The position numbers and the translations under genes were made by a program. Shown piece after piece: positions 35,301 to 48,254 of a stretch of DNA of 64,000 nt. Source of the DNA: Sternotherus odoratus (taxonomy: Eukaryota; Chordata; Testudines; Kinosternidae); contig JAVMKO010000001.1 of assembly GCA_032164245.1 (NCBI GenBank), forward strand, positions 293,123,041 to 293,187,040, written 5' to 3'. The notes beneath the pieces were generated by a model. That model worked only from the letters and a program-made list of their open reading frames with translations. It ran no database searches and had not been told where the DNA came from. Numbering within the stretch: the first letter of the stretch is position 1; the number at the start of each line of letters is the position of its first letter.

Positions 35301-38300
35301 AATCAGCGCTGGAGACTTTCTGCACCTGGAAGTAAGATCAGAGGGAAGATGGAAACCAAACTCATTTTCTACCCACCCATATTTAGAGTTGTCATAGCGA
35401 GGTCTAACATATTGTTATTGAATATTTGTTATTAACATTATTTAACAGGGTATTTAGATTTCATTATGGATATTGTAAAGGAAACCTGAGCAAACTGGTG
35501 AAGATGTGGGCAGAAAATATAATGAGGAATTCAATAAAGAGATTTTTATCTCTGTCACCAAGGGAGTGATTCCCATACTCCCTTGGTGACAAGAGGGAAT
35601 GTAACTATTGGCTGGTTGTTACTCAGTATTCACATGTGACACGCCTGTTGGAGATTAGTAGGATGAAATGATGATGCCTTCAGAATTACTTTGAATTCCC
35701 AGGCTGGCTATTTTTGGGCATCTTTCATTCAGACACTGTGAATAAGGAGCATTGAGAAGGTTTTTCTGATACTTTTATGGGGAAATGTCATTTTTAGATA
35801 CAATTTTTCAGAGTTTAACTAAAGCCACACACCTACATTCTTTAGAGCTGTTCTTTTAAACCAAGTATGTTCGTGATTAGAGGGAGGAGCATGATGTAGT
35901 CTTTAGAGCACAGGACTGGGAGCAAGGAGACTAGGTGTTATTCCTGGCCTGTCAGAGGTATATTGTGTGACCTTGGGCAAGTCATGGAACTGCTCAGTTT
36001 CCCAATCCCCTGAGACCTCTGTGCCTCAGTTTCCCAGTGCCCCGAGACCTCATAGACTTTAAACTTTAAGGTCAGAAGGGACCATTATGATCATCTAGTC
36101 TGACCTCCTGCAACACAGGCCACAGAATTTTACCCACCCATTCCTACAATATACCTCACCTATATTTGAACTATTGAAGTCCTCAAATCTTGGTTTAAGG
36201 ACTTCAAAGTACAGAGAATCCTCCAGCAAGTGACCCATGGCCCCTGCTGCAGAGGAAGGTGATAAACCTCCAGGGCCTCTGCCAATTTGCCCTGGAGGAA
36301 AATTCCTTCCCGACCCCAAATATGGCAATCGGCTGAACCCTGAGCATGTGAGCAAGACTCACCAGCTAGACACCCAGGAAAGAATTCTCTGTAGCATCTT
36401 AGATCCCATCCCCTCCAACTTTCCATCATATACCACCAGGCCCCTCTATCACCATAGTCAAAGATCAATTGCCAAAATTATGTTTTCCCATCACACTATC
36501 TCCTCCATAAACTTATCAAGCTTCATCTTGAAGCCAGCTAGGTCTTTTGCCCCCATGGCTTCCCCTGGAACGCTGTTCCAGAATTTCACTCCTCTAATGG
36601 TTACAAACCTTTGTCTAATTTCGAGTCTAAACTTCACACACTCAAAATCATTTTGAAAGTGCGTTGAGATGCTCCAGTGGAAGGTGCATCAGAAGTGCAA
36701 GGTATTATAAAAATATTTCTGCTAATGATGATTCGAAAACTCTTCTGTCACAAAATCTTCCTTTTTCAGTTGACAATTTCTATTTCCCTGCTCACACCTG
36801 AACTGTTGTCACAAGTATCAGATGCATCTGAGCAAGGACTCAATGCTGAGTTTTTCCTGCAAAAGGCTGAGCATCCTCCACCCCCACTGATGTCACTGGA
36901 AGAAGTTGAGTGTCCCCATCACCTCATAGGATTGGGCCTCACTGAATATTACTTACTTATTATTATTTATTAATATCCTGTATATATAGGAAACCATATA
37001 TAAGTCCAGCAAAGGGGCAATGTAAGTGTTTGGTTTTCGCTACATTGGGAATTTCTTTTACATTTCCTCTAGATACTGGATCTTTCTTATAACAATTTGT
37101 CTCCTGAGGATGTTCGGACATTGGGAGTTTTGGCTCAACTTAAGGTTCTTCACCTGACGGCAAATGGACTTAGATCTCTTCCTTCTGACCTGGCAGTCTC
37201 AGAGAAGTAAGTCCAGAAAGAGTGAGAATCTTGAAGCATTATTCGTTTGATCTGGATAAAAAGACAGACTCTCACTGTATGTTATCAGTCTTTCTGAAAT
37301 ATAACCACGGCTGTGTGCTGTTTAAAAGACATGCTATTGTGGATAAGGTGAGGATCATGTAGCAGGTTACATTGTTAACATGACTGTTGGATGGCTGTTG
37401 TCATGCCTGGCAGGCCAAGGATTGAGCTTGTCTTGACAGCGATCACTTCTTACCTTGAAAACTGAAACCTGTTTTTTTTTCTGGGTAAAAAAAAATCCAT
37501 TGGTGAAAGAGCCTCATGGCTGATGGCAGAGGATTGTGACCCCTTCCTAGTCTCCAGAAAATACGGAGTTGGCCGGCAGGTTAGATTCCAGAAGCACACC
37601 TGTTTATCATGGAAAATCCAGCTTGGTCAGTTAGCTGAGGAAGAGCTGTGTGAGCTGCAGACTTCTCTCTGTTGGTCAGCTCTGAAGTGGAGCTCCACTG
37701 ACAACAGATGCCCGTGAGACCAAATATTCCCCTCCCCCTCCCATGTAGGGTGACCAGGTGTCCCAATTTATAGGGACAGTCTCGATATTAGGGCTTTTTC
37801 TTATATAGGTGCCTATTGCCCCCTGAGTTGATTTTTCACACTTGGTATCTGGTCACCCTACTCCCTAGGTGATTGGGAAGGACAGAGGCCCCCTTACTAA
37901 AGGCTTGCACAGAAGGTGCTGAACACTCTGGATATAGTTCAGCAAAGTACTTAAACATGTGCTTAGCTATAAGCATATGGTCAGTCCTGTTGACTTCAGC
38001 CCCAGGGGGACCATGGCACCACCTGTCCAGTGATCAAGGTGGGAGAAGAACCTCCCAACACCCAAATGTTGGGGTTTGTTTAACAGCAGCGTCCCCTAGA
38101 AATCTAGGCCCCTCTCCCCTACCACTGCATGCCCAGCTACTGCCTCACAACCCAGAGCAGAGGCAGAGGAACCAGCCAGGAATCTTTGTATTGCAGAATC
38201 TTATCTGTGCACTCCAACAGCTCCTCCTGTGTCAGCTCATTCCTCTGTCTCCTGGGATGTTCTGAGCACTTCAACTTCCATTGAAGTCAAAGGTCCTCCA

Positions 38301-41300
38301 CATCTCTTAAGAGGAGCCTGTGTGCTGTATGTTTCTGGTTTGAATCCAGCCCAGGTTGGTAATTATCCCAAGTTGTTACTATCTGGCTGTTTGGTTGCCA
38401 GTGAGAGGAAGGCATGGTGGCCTAGTAGACAGAGCACTGGAGTGGGACTTCAGAGACATTGATTCTGTTCCCACCTCTGCTGTTGAGTGACCTTGGGCCA
38501 TTCACAGCCCCTTTCTGTGCCTTAGTTTCTCCCTCTGTTAAATGGGGAGAATGCTAATGATACTGACCTCCTTTGTAAAGTGATTTGTGATGTACTGATG
38601 GTAAGAGCTAGGTGATGTCATTCCAGTTTGGAGGCAGAGGAGTCTTCTCCATACCTGGCAATAATTGACCCCTGTGCACCATTTTCCCCTCATCTCTAAG
38701 TGCCCCCTTGTGGCAGGGCACCCTGATGTTGTGATTACCTACCCTCTTGAGCCCCTTTGGATTCTACAACAGGCTCAATAATATCCCTCCTTGGGACCGT
38801 TTGTTACCAAAACATAGTGCAAGCAATCTGTAAGAAAGCTCCCAAAATATGGACCATTTATCATCCCCAGTTGTTAAATTCCCACATCATCAGGGACATC
38901 AATGTAGCATATACCGCAGTCTGACATCTTCCACCACATCCATGCTCTTCTTTGGTCATAGAATATCAGGGTTGGAAGGGACCTCAGGAGGTCATCTAGT
39001 CCAACCCCCTTCTCAAAGCAGAACCAACCCCAACTGTTGCAGGGTACTTTCTCAAATCCCGTAGAAACAAGGCTCACACACAGTGGCAAGATGGAAAGTG
39101 GTGAGTTTATTGAAGGGAGTGACATCACAACCCCTGGGGGCCCCGGCTGCAGGCTGTCACTGATGGGGGGCCTGGCACACCCAAGGGATGCCCAGAAAAG
39201 GAGCCCAACACATGAGGGTGTATCAGCATAGATACACCCATACTCATTTGCATCTCATACATAAACATATCTCATTAATAGCAAGCAGCAAGCAAAATTG
39301 GTTGATTACACGCTGTTCAGCCCTTGTTGATTATACACTGTCCTGCCTCAGTTTACCTATCTAGTTTCACACGCACTCGTTCTCACGCAGACGGGGTAAA
39401 CACTCACACAGCTGAGAAACTGTTCTCAGACACACACAAGATAACAGAAACACAAGGCCATTCTCAGGCTGATCACCTTATTATGCCGTTACCCTGGAGA
39501 CGATGTAGAAGCAGAACTACACCCTCTAACGGTTGCCGTCACAATAATTTTCCGCTCTCTACACCAACTAAATCATCCCAGCCATGGCTTTGTCAAGCCT
39601 GACCATTTTCATGGTCTTCTCCTGTCCTTTTGCCTGGACAATTACTGCAGCCCTTCCAGATGGGGTGTAGCCCTGCTCTTCCCAGAATGCCCTTCCCCAG
39701 CCTCTCTGCTGGGAGTTCATCCTCACCAGGGGACCACCCATCACCCCCCCAGTTCCATTAACCCCTCATCTCAGAAAGGCCGTTAGCTGGGCTCTTTCAC
39801 TGCTCCCCTGGCCCTCAGCCCTCTCTGGTGCCAGTGTGGAGACATCGGTGGGTAAGCCCCACTGATACTCCCCTGCATTCAGCTCTATCTAGCCCTTGGC
39901 TCCAATTTGGAAGTCAGCAGGAACCTCCCTCTGCTGTTGCCTTGAGCTTTCTCCAGTTTGGAGACATCAGCTGGCAAACCACTCACTTACTTACCTGCCT
40001 ACCCAGAACCTCCTACAGCCTCCTTCAGGGATCTTCTCCTTCTCTATTCATGGCTTCCAAGGCCAGAAGGGATAATTAGGATCATCTAGTCTGACCGCCT
40101 CGATAACACAGGCCATAGAACTTCCCACAATAATTCCTGGAGCAGAGCTTCTGGAAAAACATCCAATCTTGATCTAACAATGGCCAGTGATAGAGAATCC
40201 ACCACAACCTTTAGTAAATTATTTCAATTACCCTCCCTGTTAAAAAATTTACACCTTATTTCTAGTCTGAATTTATCTAGCTTTAACTTCCAGCCATTGG
40301 AGCATGTTATACCTTTGGTCTCTGCCAGATTGGCGACCCATTAGTAAATATTTGTTTTCCATGTAGGTAATCAAGTCACCCTTTAACTGTCTCTTTATTC
40401 ATCTGAACAGACTGAGCTCTTTGTCTCTACTGCTGTCATATTTTCTAATCCTTTAATCATTCTCATGGCTCTTCTTTGAACCCTCTCCAATCTATGAGGA
40501 TCCTTCTTGAATTGTGGTCACCAGAACTGGACACAGTATTCCAGCACCAATCATACCATTGCCAAATACAGAGGTAAAGTGACCTCTCTACTCCTACTCA
40601 AGATTCCCCTCTTTATGGATCCCAGGATTAAATTAGCTCTTTTGGCCACAATGTCATATTTGTAAGGGAGATCATGCTGATTATCCACCATGCCCCCAAA
40701 TCCTTTTTAGAGTCCCATGATAGAGTCCCCCACTGTGTAAGTGTGGCCTACATTCTTTGTACCTGGTTGTATACATTACATTTAGCCATATTAAAATGCA
40801 TGTTGTTTGCTTGTGCCCAGTTTACAAAGAGATCAGGTTGTGCTGAATCAGTGACCTGTCCTCTTCATTATTTACCAGTCCCCACATTTTTGTGTCACCT
40901 GCAAACTTTGATCAGTGAGGATTTTATGTTTTCTTCTAGGTCATCAATACAAATGTTAAATGGAATAGGACCTAAAACTAATTTGTGTGGGACTCCACCG
41001 GACAAACACTCGCTTGATGGCAATGACCTCTTTACAAACATATTTTCAGGCCTATCAGCCAGTTTGTAATCCATTAATGTGATGCTGTGTTCCTTTTATA
41101 GAGTTCTAGTTTTGAAATCAAAATGTCGTGCGGTACCAGGCCAGATGCCTTGCAGAAGTCTAAGTCTATTACATCAGCATCATTAACTTTATCAACCTAA
41201 CTTGTCATCTCATCATAAAATGATATCAAGTTAGACCGGCTCTGTTTTCCATAAGCCAATGATTCTCCCTGCCCTCTTACCAGGCCAAACTGAGAGCACG

Positions 41301-44300
41301 TGTTCTGGCATAGGGGAGTCGGACCTGCCTCATTAGACGGGCCAGCCACCCTATGACAACCCTCTTGTTGGCTGCTGGAATTAAAGGGCCAAGACTGATG
41401 TTTATTACTTAGTGCTCGCATAGTGCTTAGAAGGCAAAAAGCCTTAGGGTTTGTATAACTATTTACTCACTGGGGGATAAAAATCAATGATCTTTTAAAA
41501 ATTAGGGAAAAATCTGATTCTTTTCATTTAAGTTGGATTTAAAAATAAAGTGATTACTTTTGTCTTTTTAAAAGCTAAGACATTTAACAATGTTCTGTTT
41601 AAATCTGAATTTATGGTAAACTACGTAAAGGCCTAAACTTGTTACAATCTATTCATGTCATGTAAATAAATATAACAAACATACTGAGCACACCTCGTAA
41701 ACTTTGACTAAAAAGTTAAAGGCTGCTTTTACCAATACAGACTAACACGACTGTTAATCTTAAAGGCTGCTATCCCTATGTGAAAATGAAGCATTGGATT
41801 TAAAGAGCAAACATACAGGGAGAGCTTCATGTAACTGACCATGATTTAGATTCCGGTCCCCCTAGGCCTTTGCTCCTGTGGGTAGATCTCCCTCACAGGA
41901 ACAATGCCATTGAAATCAGTGGGACTGCTCCCCTGGGGGCCTAATTGTTAGGGGTACTAAGCACCGCTAACTCCCATTGACCTCAGAGGAGTCATAGGAG
42001 TTAGGTAGGCTGACCATACGTCCCGTTTTTTACATATTTTCGGACTGTCCCGTCTTTTTAACATAAATATCAAATTTGTCCCGTTTTTGCTTTTTGCAGG
42101 GACCCACGGCCGGGTCCCGCCTCCTCCCACCCCCTCCCGCAGCCCTTCAGTCCCTTCCCCTCACGGCCTTGGGCCCCCTCCCCAGCCTGCTCCCCCCTCC
42201 CCTCCGCCGCCGCCGAGTCCGCGCGGCGCGATTGGCTGGGCCGCCCCCACGTGGGGCGGAGTGGAGCTGCTGGCCGGGCAGGGGCTGCCTGGCGCCTCGC
42301 TCCCTCCGCCCCCCTCCCATGTGGAGGAAACGCCACGTGCGGCCCATTGAGGGGGCTGCGCGGGAGGCGCGTGCGCGGGGATTGCGAGCTCAGGGAGCCA
42401 GGGGGCGAGGCCGGCAGCTGGGGCGGGCGCCGAGCGGAGCCAGAGGCAGCGCGAGCCCGGGCGGGGAGGAGGCGGCACCGCCCCGGGCCCCATGGAGCTG
42501 GAGAACATCATCCCCAACAACACCGTGCTGCTCAAGGCGCGCGAAGGTGGGGGGGGGGACCGGGCGGGGGGGGGCATGGGGTGGAGGGGGGAGGGAGTAT
42601 GGGGCCATGGCTGCGTGTGAGGGGGCAGGGGGAAAGAGGGGTGCGTAGGGGCCGTGTGTGGAAGTGGGGGGCACAGGGTTGTGTGTGAAGGGAGGTACTG
42701 GCTGGGGCTGCATGTGAAGAGGGGCACAGGGGAAGTGGGGGGGCCATGGCTTCTTGTGAAGGGGGTGGTAGGTGGTGGGCACGAGGCTGTGTGTGAAGGG
42801 GGTACTGGGGAAGTGGGGGGCATGGAATGGGGGGCACAGGGTTGTGTGTGAAGGAGGGTACTGGGGGGGTCCAGGGCTGTGAGTGAAGGGGTGGAGGGGC
42901 ATGGGACCATGTGTGAAGGTGTGGGGGGGAAGTGGGGGGCACAGGGTTGTCTGTGAAGGGAGGTACTGGGGGGGTCCAGGGCTGTGAGTGAAGGTGGTGG
43001 GGGGGAAGTAGGGGAAGCCCCAAAGCGGCGGCGGGCTCAGCCTTAGCCTGCTGCTGCTTTGAGGCTTCTCCCACTGGCCCCTTACGAGCTGGGGTCTCAG
43101 CCTGCTTCCAGCCTGGGTGTAGGAAACCCAGGCTGGCAGCGGGCTGAGACCCCGGCTGGCAGGAGCCTGGGGGGAATCCCAAAGCGGCGGCAGGTTGAGT
43201 GCTCAGCCCGCCGCCTCTTTGGGCTCTCTCCCCAGGCTCCTGCCGCCTGCCCCAGTCAGCTCCCGCTGCCAGCCTGGGTGTAGGGAACCCAGGCTGGCAG
43301 CGGGAGCTGAGACCCCAGCTGGCAGGAGCCTGGGGGGAAAACCCCAAAGAGGCGGCAGGTTGAGCGCTCAGCCGGCTGCCGCTTTAGAGTTTCCCCGCAG
43401 GCTCCTGCTAGCCGAGGTCTGACCTCCCGCTGCCAGCCTGGGTTCCCTACACCCAGGCTGGCAGCGAGAGCTGACTGGGGCAGGTGGTGGGACCACCACC
43501 TCCCCCCCCCCCCGCACCCCAGGGTGGTGGCGAACCCCCCCCCCCCCAGTAGACGCTTGATTATCCGGGATTTTATTAACCGGGATTAAGGTTTTCCCGA
43601 TCATCCCGGATAATCGAGAGTCTACTGTATGTTCATGTAATAAAACTTTTTTAATCATCTTACTTTTTCATGAATACAGAATTAAAATTTTTATTAAAGC
43701 TAATGTTCAACATGAAAACATACACAGATTGAGAGGTAAGGTACTGGACATCTGGGGTCAGGCTGGAGTTATGGGCGATTGTAGGTAGTAGGTACAGGTT
43801 TTACAGGGCACATGCATATCACATATCCAGCATACCTCCAGATTGGGGTGTGGGAGTTTTTAAAGTGTCAGTCTATAGGTGTGTTCGGGTACACCACCCA
43901 TGGGGTGTATTGAAGGTCCGAGTCAGTAATGGTTCAGGCAATAAGTACATGGGTGGGTGTGTCCCTCTGTTTGTCAGGGAAGGGGGGGTGAGTTGTTTCC
44001 CTGGTCGTCGGTCTCGGCTACTCGACCTGGTACTGGCGATGTCCCGTGATGTGTTCCGTGTATATGTCTCTGGACCACCTGATGGTATCGGACACCATGA
44101 GCTGTCTCATGAGCCGGGCGTAGCGCCGACCGATGCCGCACGCTCTCAGTACCGGCTCGTTGCAGGGGTCCCATGCGCCCAGGGCTCCTACGATCAGGGC
44201 GTGGAGCTGCACCTCATAGCCCTGCGCTCTCAGGGTGTCAGCCAGCGGGGTGTACTTCAGCACCTTCCGAGCTCGGGCCTCGTGGAAGGCCGGTGACCGG

Positions 44301-47300
44301 TTTTCGAATGGCACCGTGACATCCACTATGAGGACCTTCTTCGTCTCTGTGTTGGTCACGACGATGTCGGGTCGCAGTCGGCTGTCTGTTCCGGGGATGG
44401 CGGAGTTGACGGAGATCTTCCCCAGGGACGGTGGGATGGCTTTCGCCAGTCGGTTCTGGATGGCATTGTGGCGGTGCTGCCAGGCTCTGGAGTGCGGCTT
44501 GCATCCACACAGGACGTGGGGCAAGGTCTCGTTGACGTAGCCGCACCTCCTGCAGCGCTTGTCCCGATTGCCATGGCGGATGGCTCCATTGAGGGGAACA
44601 CAGTTGAGTCGGGCCCGGTGGATGAACCGCCAGTCGGCGAACCTGGTGAAGCATACATAACCCCGTCCCATTTTTGCTATCCCCATGTCCCGTTTTTGTC
44701 TCAAGGAAATATGGTCAGCCTAGAGTTAGGGTAATCAGCAACTCCCAAGATCAGGCCTTCAGTCCTTGCTCAGACAGTCCTCCCATTGAAGTCAGTGATC
44801 CTGACTTTGGGAATTTGACAGAGTATGGCCCTTAGGCCCAATCCTGCTCCTTTGATGCCAGTGTCAAAACTCCCACTGTCTTCTGTAGGAGCAGGATCTA
44901 CTTCTTAAGTATTGTTGCCAATAACATGCTTAGAACCATCATTAACATCTCTAAACCATGCCAGAAATATGCCTAATGCCTCTAAATCATGCCAGTAACA
45001 TGCTTAGAGCTATCTACATACAGGGCCGGCGACAGGAATTTTGGGGCCCCGTACGGCAGATCGTACGCCCCCCCCGTCTCCCGCCGCCCGCGGGGCCCCC
45101 CCCCCGCCCGGTCTCCTGCCGCCCACGGCCCCCCCCCGCCCGGTACAGTCCGGGGCCCAGTACAGCTGTACCCGTTGTACCCCCCTGTCGCCGGCCCTGT
45201 CTAACATATCTAACCCATGCCGGAAACATGATAAATGCCAATAACATACTTAGAACCATCTAATCTTGCCCATAACATACTTAAACAGCTATTAATAATG
45301 TATTAACCCTTTATAAACCATTTAAAAATGGAGTCTTAATGAAGCCTGTATTTAAAAAATGTAATGTGTAAAGTCCTAGGCTCATGTTTCTGGTTGAATC
45401 AGTGAAGATCTGATTTTGCATAGCAGCCAAAAATGTCTTCTCTCCACTTGTTTGATTTATTAATGAACTCCCATTTGTACTTGCAGTGATAGCCCAAGTT
45501 GTTTAAGGTTTCCGTCTCTAGAAGTCTTGCTGCTGGATGACAATAATCTATCTCACCCGAGTGTCTTTGTAAGTCTGGCTAATCTCCGCAGGTAAAGAAA
45601 CCATCATGCAGCAGATTTTTCTGACTTCTTTTGGCACACTGCCCATCTCTGCTAGCTGCCCTTAGCAACACATTGAAACTTAAAAAAAAAAAAAGCCTTT
45701 GTAACTCATTTAGGGTATTTTCCTTTCCACTTTGTCCAATCTTGGGAACTGGAGGTCACATGGAAACAGCAGCAAAGTAACAATGAACCCTTGACTGCCC
45801 TAAAATAAATGGGTGGGAAGTAATTCAGAATCACGCCAAGTGCTTTTGCTCATGTCCCAAGGCTCAGAAATGATGGATCGGAACAGATTGCTCTTCCCAT
45901 TTTCCTTCCATGGATTTAACTGCCTCAGGTGGACCCAGTGGGTTATTTCAGTTCAGCTGAGTCCCTTTGATTTATTATCAGTATTAGCTATTCATGCAGC
46001 CCACTGGTGGTGTGCACTGCATTCTAGAGGCACCTGAGTTGAGGAGATCAGTGGGTGCAGAATCAGGCCCCAAAGCCCTCGCCAAGACAGAGCCACCTGC
46101 TACAGTAGAATCATGAACACAGTGGTGTGGTCTTTACACTTGTGTGTTATAGAGCAATAGGATTTGAGAAGGTTTTTTGAAGGGGGAGGGGGCATGCAGC
46201 AGAGAAGGAGGGAAAGCTTGAAGGGAGAAGGAGAACTGAGTGAAATTTTTCAACTGAAACATTTTTGATGAAGAAAGCAGATTTGGGGCACAAATTTGTG
46301 CCCATTTTGCCAAATTGTTTCAGTCATAAACAACCAACCAAAGTAAATCCAAAAAAATGGAAATGTTTTGCTTTGACATTTTAGAGGTGAAACATTTTAA
46401 TTTTTTGCTTAAAAATTACCTTTTGTTTCCAACTTTCCTTTAGTTTTATTATTTTTTTAAAATCAAAACCCTTAAACCATGGTCAAGACTGAAAGGGGTT
46501 TTTTTTTAAGTGTTTGAAATGAAATGTTCTGTTAGACCTGAAGCAGTTTTTTCCCCATAACTTTTTTATTTGCTGCAGATTTGAAAAAATGTTTTTGGTT
46601 CAACCCGAAATAATTGTTTTCAATTTTTTGGAATTGCCATCAGCCTGAAAGCTCTAGTAAGGAGAACATGAACAAGCCAAAAGGAGCTGACAGAAGAGCA
46701 TTTTATAATAATACCCTGAACTTCTGTCACACTGAATGATCTGAAAGCCCTTTGCAAACATTCACGAGTCAGAAATCACAGCACCCTGTGAGTTGGTTAA
46801 GTATTGTTATCCCCATTTTATAGGAAGGAAAACCGAGTCACAAAATGGTGAAATGTCTCATACAAGATTACTCAGGCAGTCAGTGGCAGAGCTGGGACTA
46901 GAATATAGCCACTGTCGAAAGACAGGATACTGGGCTTGATGGAACTTTGGTCTGACCCAGTATGACCGTTCTTATGGTCTCCTCTGACTCCTAGTGCTGA
47001 CATTAATCACTAGATTGTATTTTTTGGCAAGCATTTTGGAACTGTAAGTGGCCTGGAGGTGGTGGTTTGATCTGAATTCAAAGAGAGGCTCTAAAGGTTA
47101 TTGTTCTTCCTCAGTGTAGACATTCCTGGAGTAGAATTTCATGTTGTCTGTGAAGTTCTGAAGAGAGGAGGATGAACAGACTGGGTTGGGACCTGGGACT
47201 AGGTATCAGGAGCCATTCATTTCATTTCTGATTCTTCAACAAATTTCCTTTGTGACCCTGAACAAGTCAGTTCATCTCTTTGGGCCTCAGCTTCCCCATC

Positions 47301-48222
47301 TGTCAATTCGGGATAATCATGCTTACCTTCCCCCCAGGTTAAATTCCTCAGTGATTTTAAGATGGAGGTACAAAGGGTTCTGTTCTTACAGCAGGATCCC
47401 AATTACCCAAACCCCAGGATCAGCACCTCCCGATTTAACCAGCTGCCAGCCCATCTTCCTGTCTGTTAGAGCCTAAATAACTGAGCAAACGTGGGGTCAC
47501 TCAGGCTACAAGACTGAGTCTTTCCTATGAGCTGAGAACTCCCATAGACTTCTGTGGGAGGGACGGACCCTCAGCACCTCGCATGAGTGGGCCTGTGATT
47601 GCTGCCTTAGCATATTTCAGCACAGATGAAGATCGGTGGGAGAAGCAGCTCTCTCTGAGACCTTCCTGTGTCATTGTTATTGAGAAGTACAGCATCCACG
47701 GAGGCTCAGGGACAGTTTCCCACTCCGGGTGCTAGTAACAAGGTTTCGTTGCATGGTAACTTTAATTAGGCTTCACGGTCGCTTCCTCTTCTGATCAGTC
47801 TGAAGCAGCTAAACCTGGACAAGAATGGGATTGCAGAGGTTCCTTACCTGCATCAAATGGAGAGTTTCCAGTTCTCCCTCCACCCACCATCGGCAAAGAT
47901 GCAGAGTCAGGCAGAGCCAGGCAGCTTTCCGTCTAGATTCGGGCACAAGCAGCCACTGCAAGGCCAGCTGGTAATGGAGAACGAGCAACTGGAATACTTA
48001 ATTTTACAAAACCACCAGGATACCGACAGGACAGGTAACAGCTCCGCCTTTCAGTCCCAACTCTCAGGACCTGCTCCCATTCCTGTTGAAATCAATGGGA
48101 ACGTTGCCATTGATTTTAGTGGGAGAAGGATCAGGTTTCTTAATCCACGGCTGCACCTTTCCAGGGCCATGTATCAGAGAGACTGCATGCCATGATTAAA
48201 ACAGCAATACCATGGAGAGTAA

Positions 48223-48254
<32 letters not shown>

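Larger units (their letters stand above)
42006..44722. mobile_element. Composite hAT-type element carrying a GRK-like exon and an R2-like endonuclease frame
   Basis: Both ends carry TAGGCTGACCATA inverted. The 8-base flank GAGTTAGG is identical on both sides (41998-42005, 44723-44730), a hAT signature. Inside, in order: a CpG-rich segment with a GRK-type first exon (42105-42546), tandem G-rich sequence (42547-43010), inverted GC-rich units (43015-43500), a short Tigger-type palindrome (43547-43627), and an R2-type 3' region on the minus strand (about 44660-43640). No hAT transposase is present, so it would need one in trans. Confidence 0.85.

Noticed and set aside
42492..42546. A functional GRK gene beginning here
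   Set aside because: Only exon 1 is present. No other GRK exon is found in the remaining 21 kb, and the segment is enclosed by transposon ends.
42161..43347. Long minus-strand frames rich in proline and histidine
   Set aside because: They come from the G-rich tandem sequence following the captured exon; no conserved domain.
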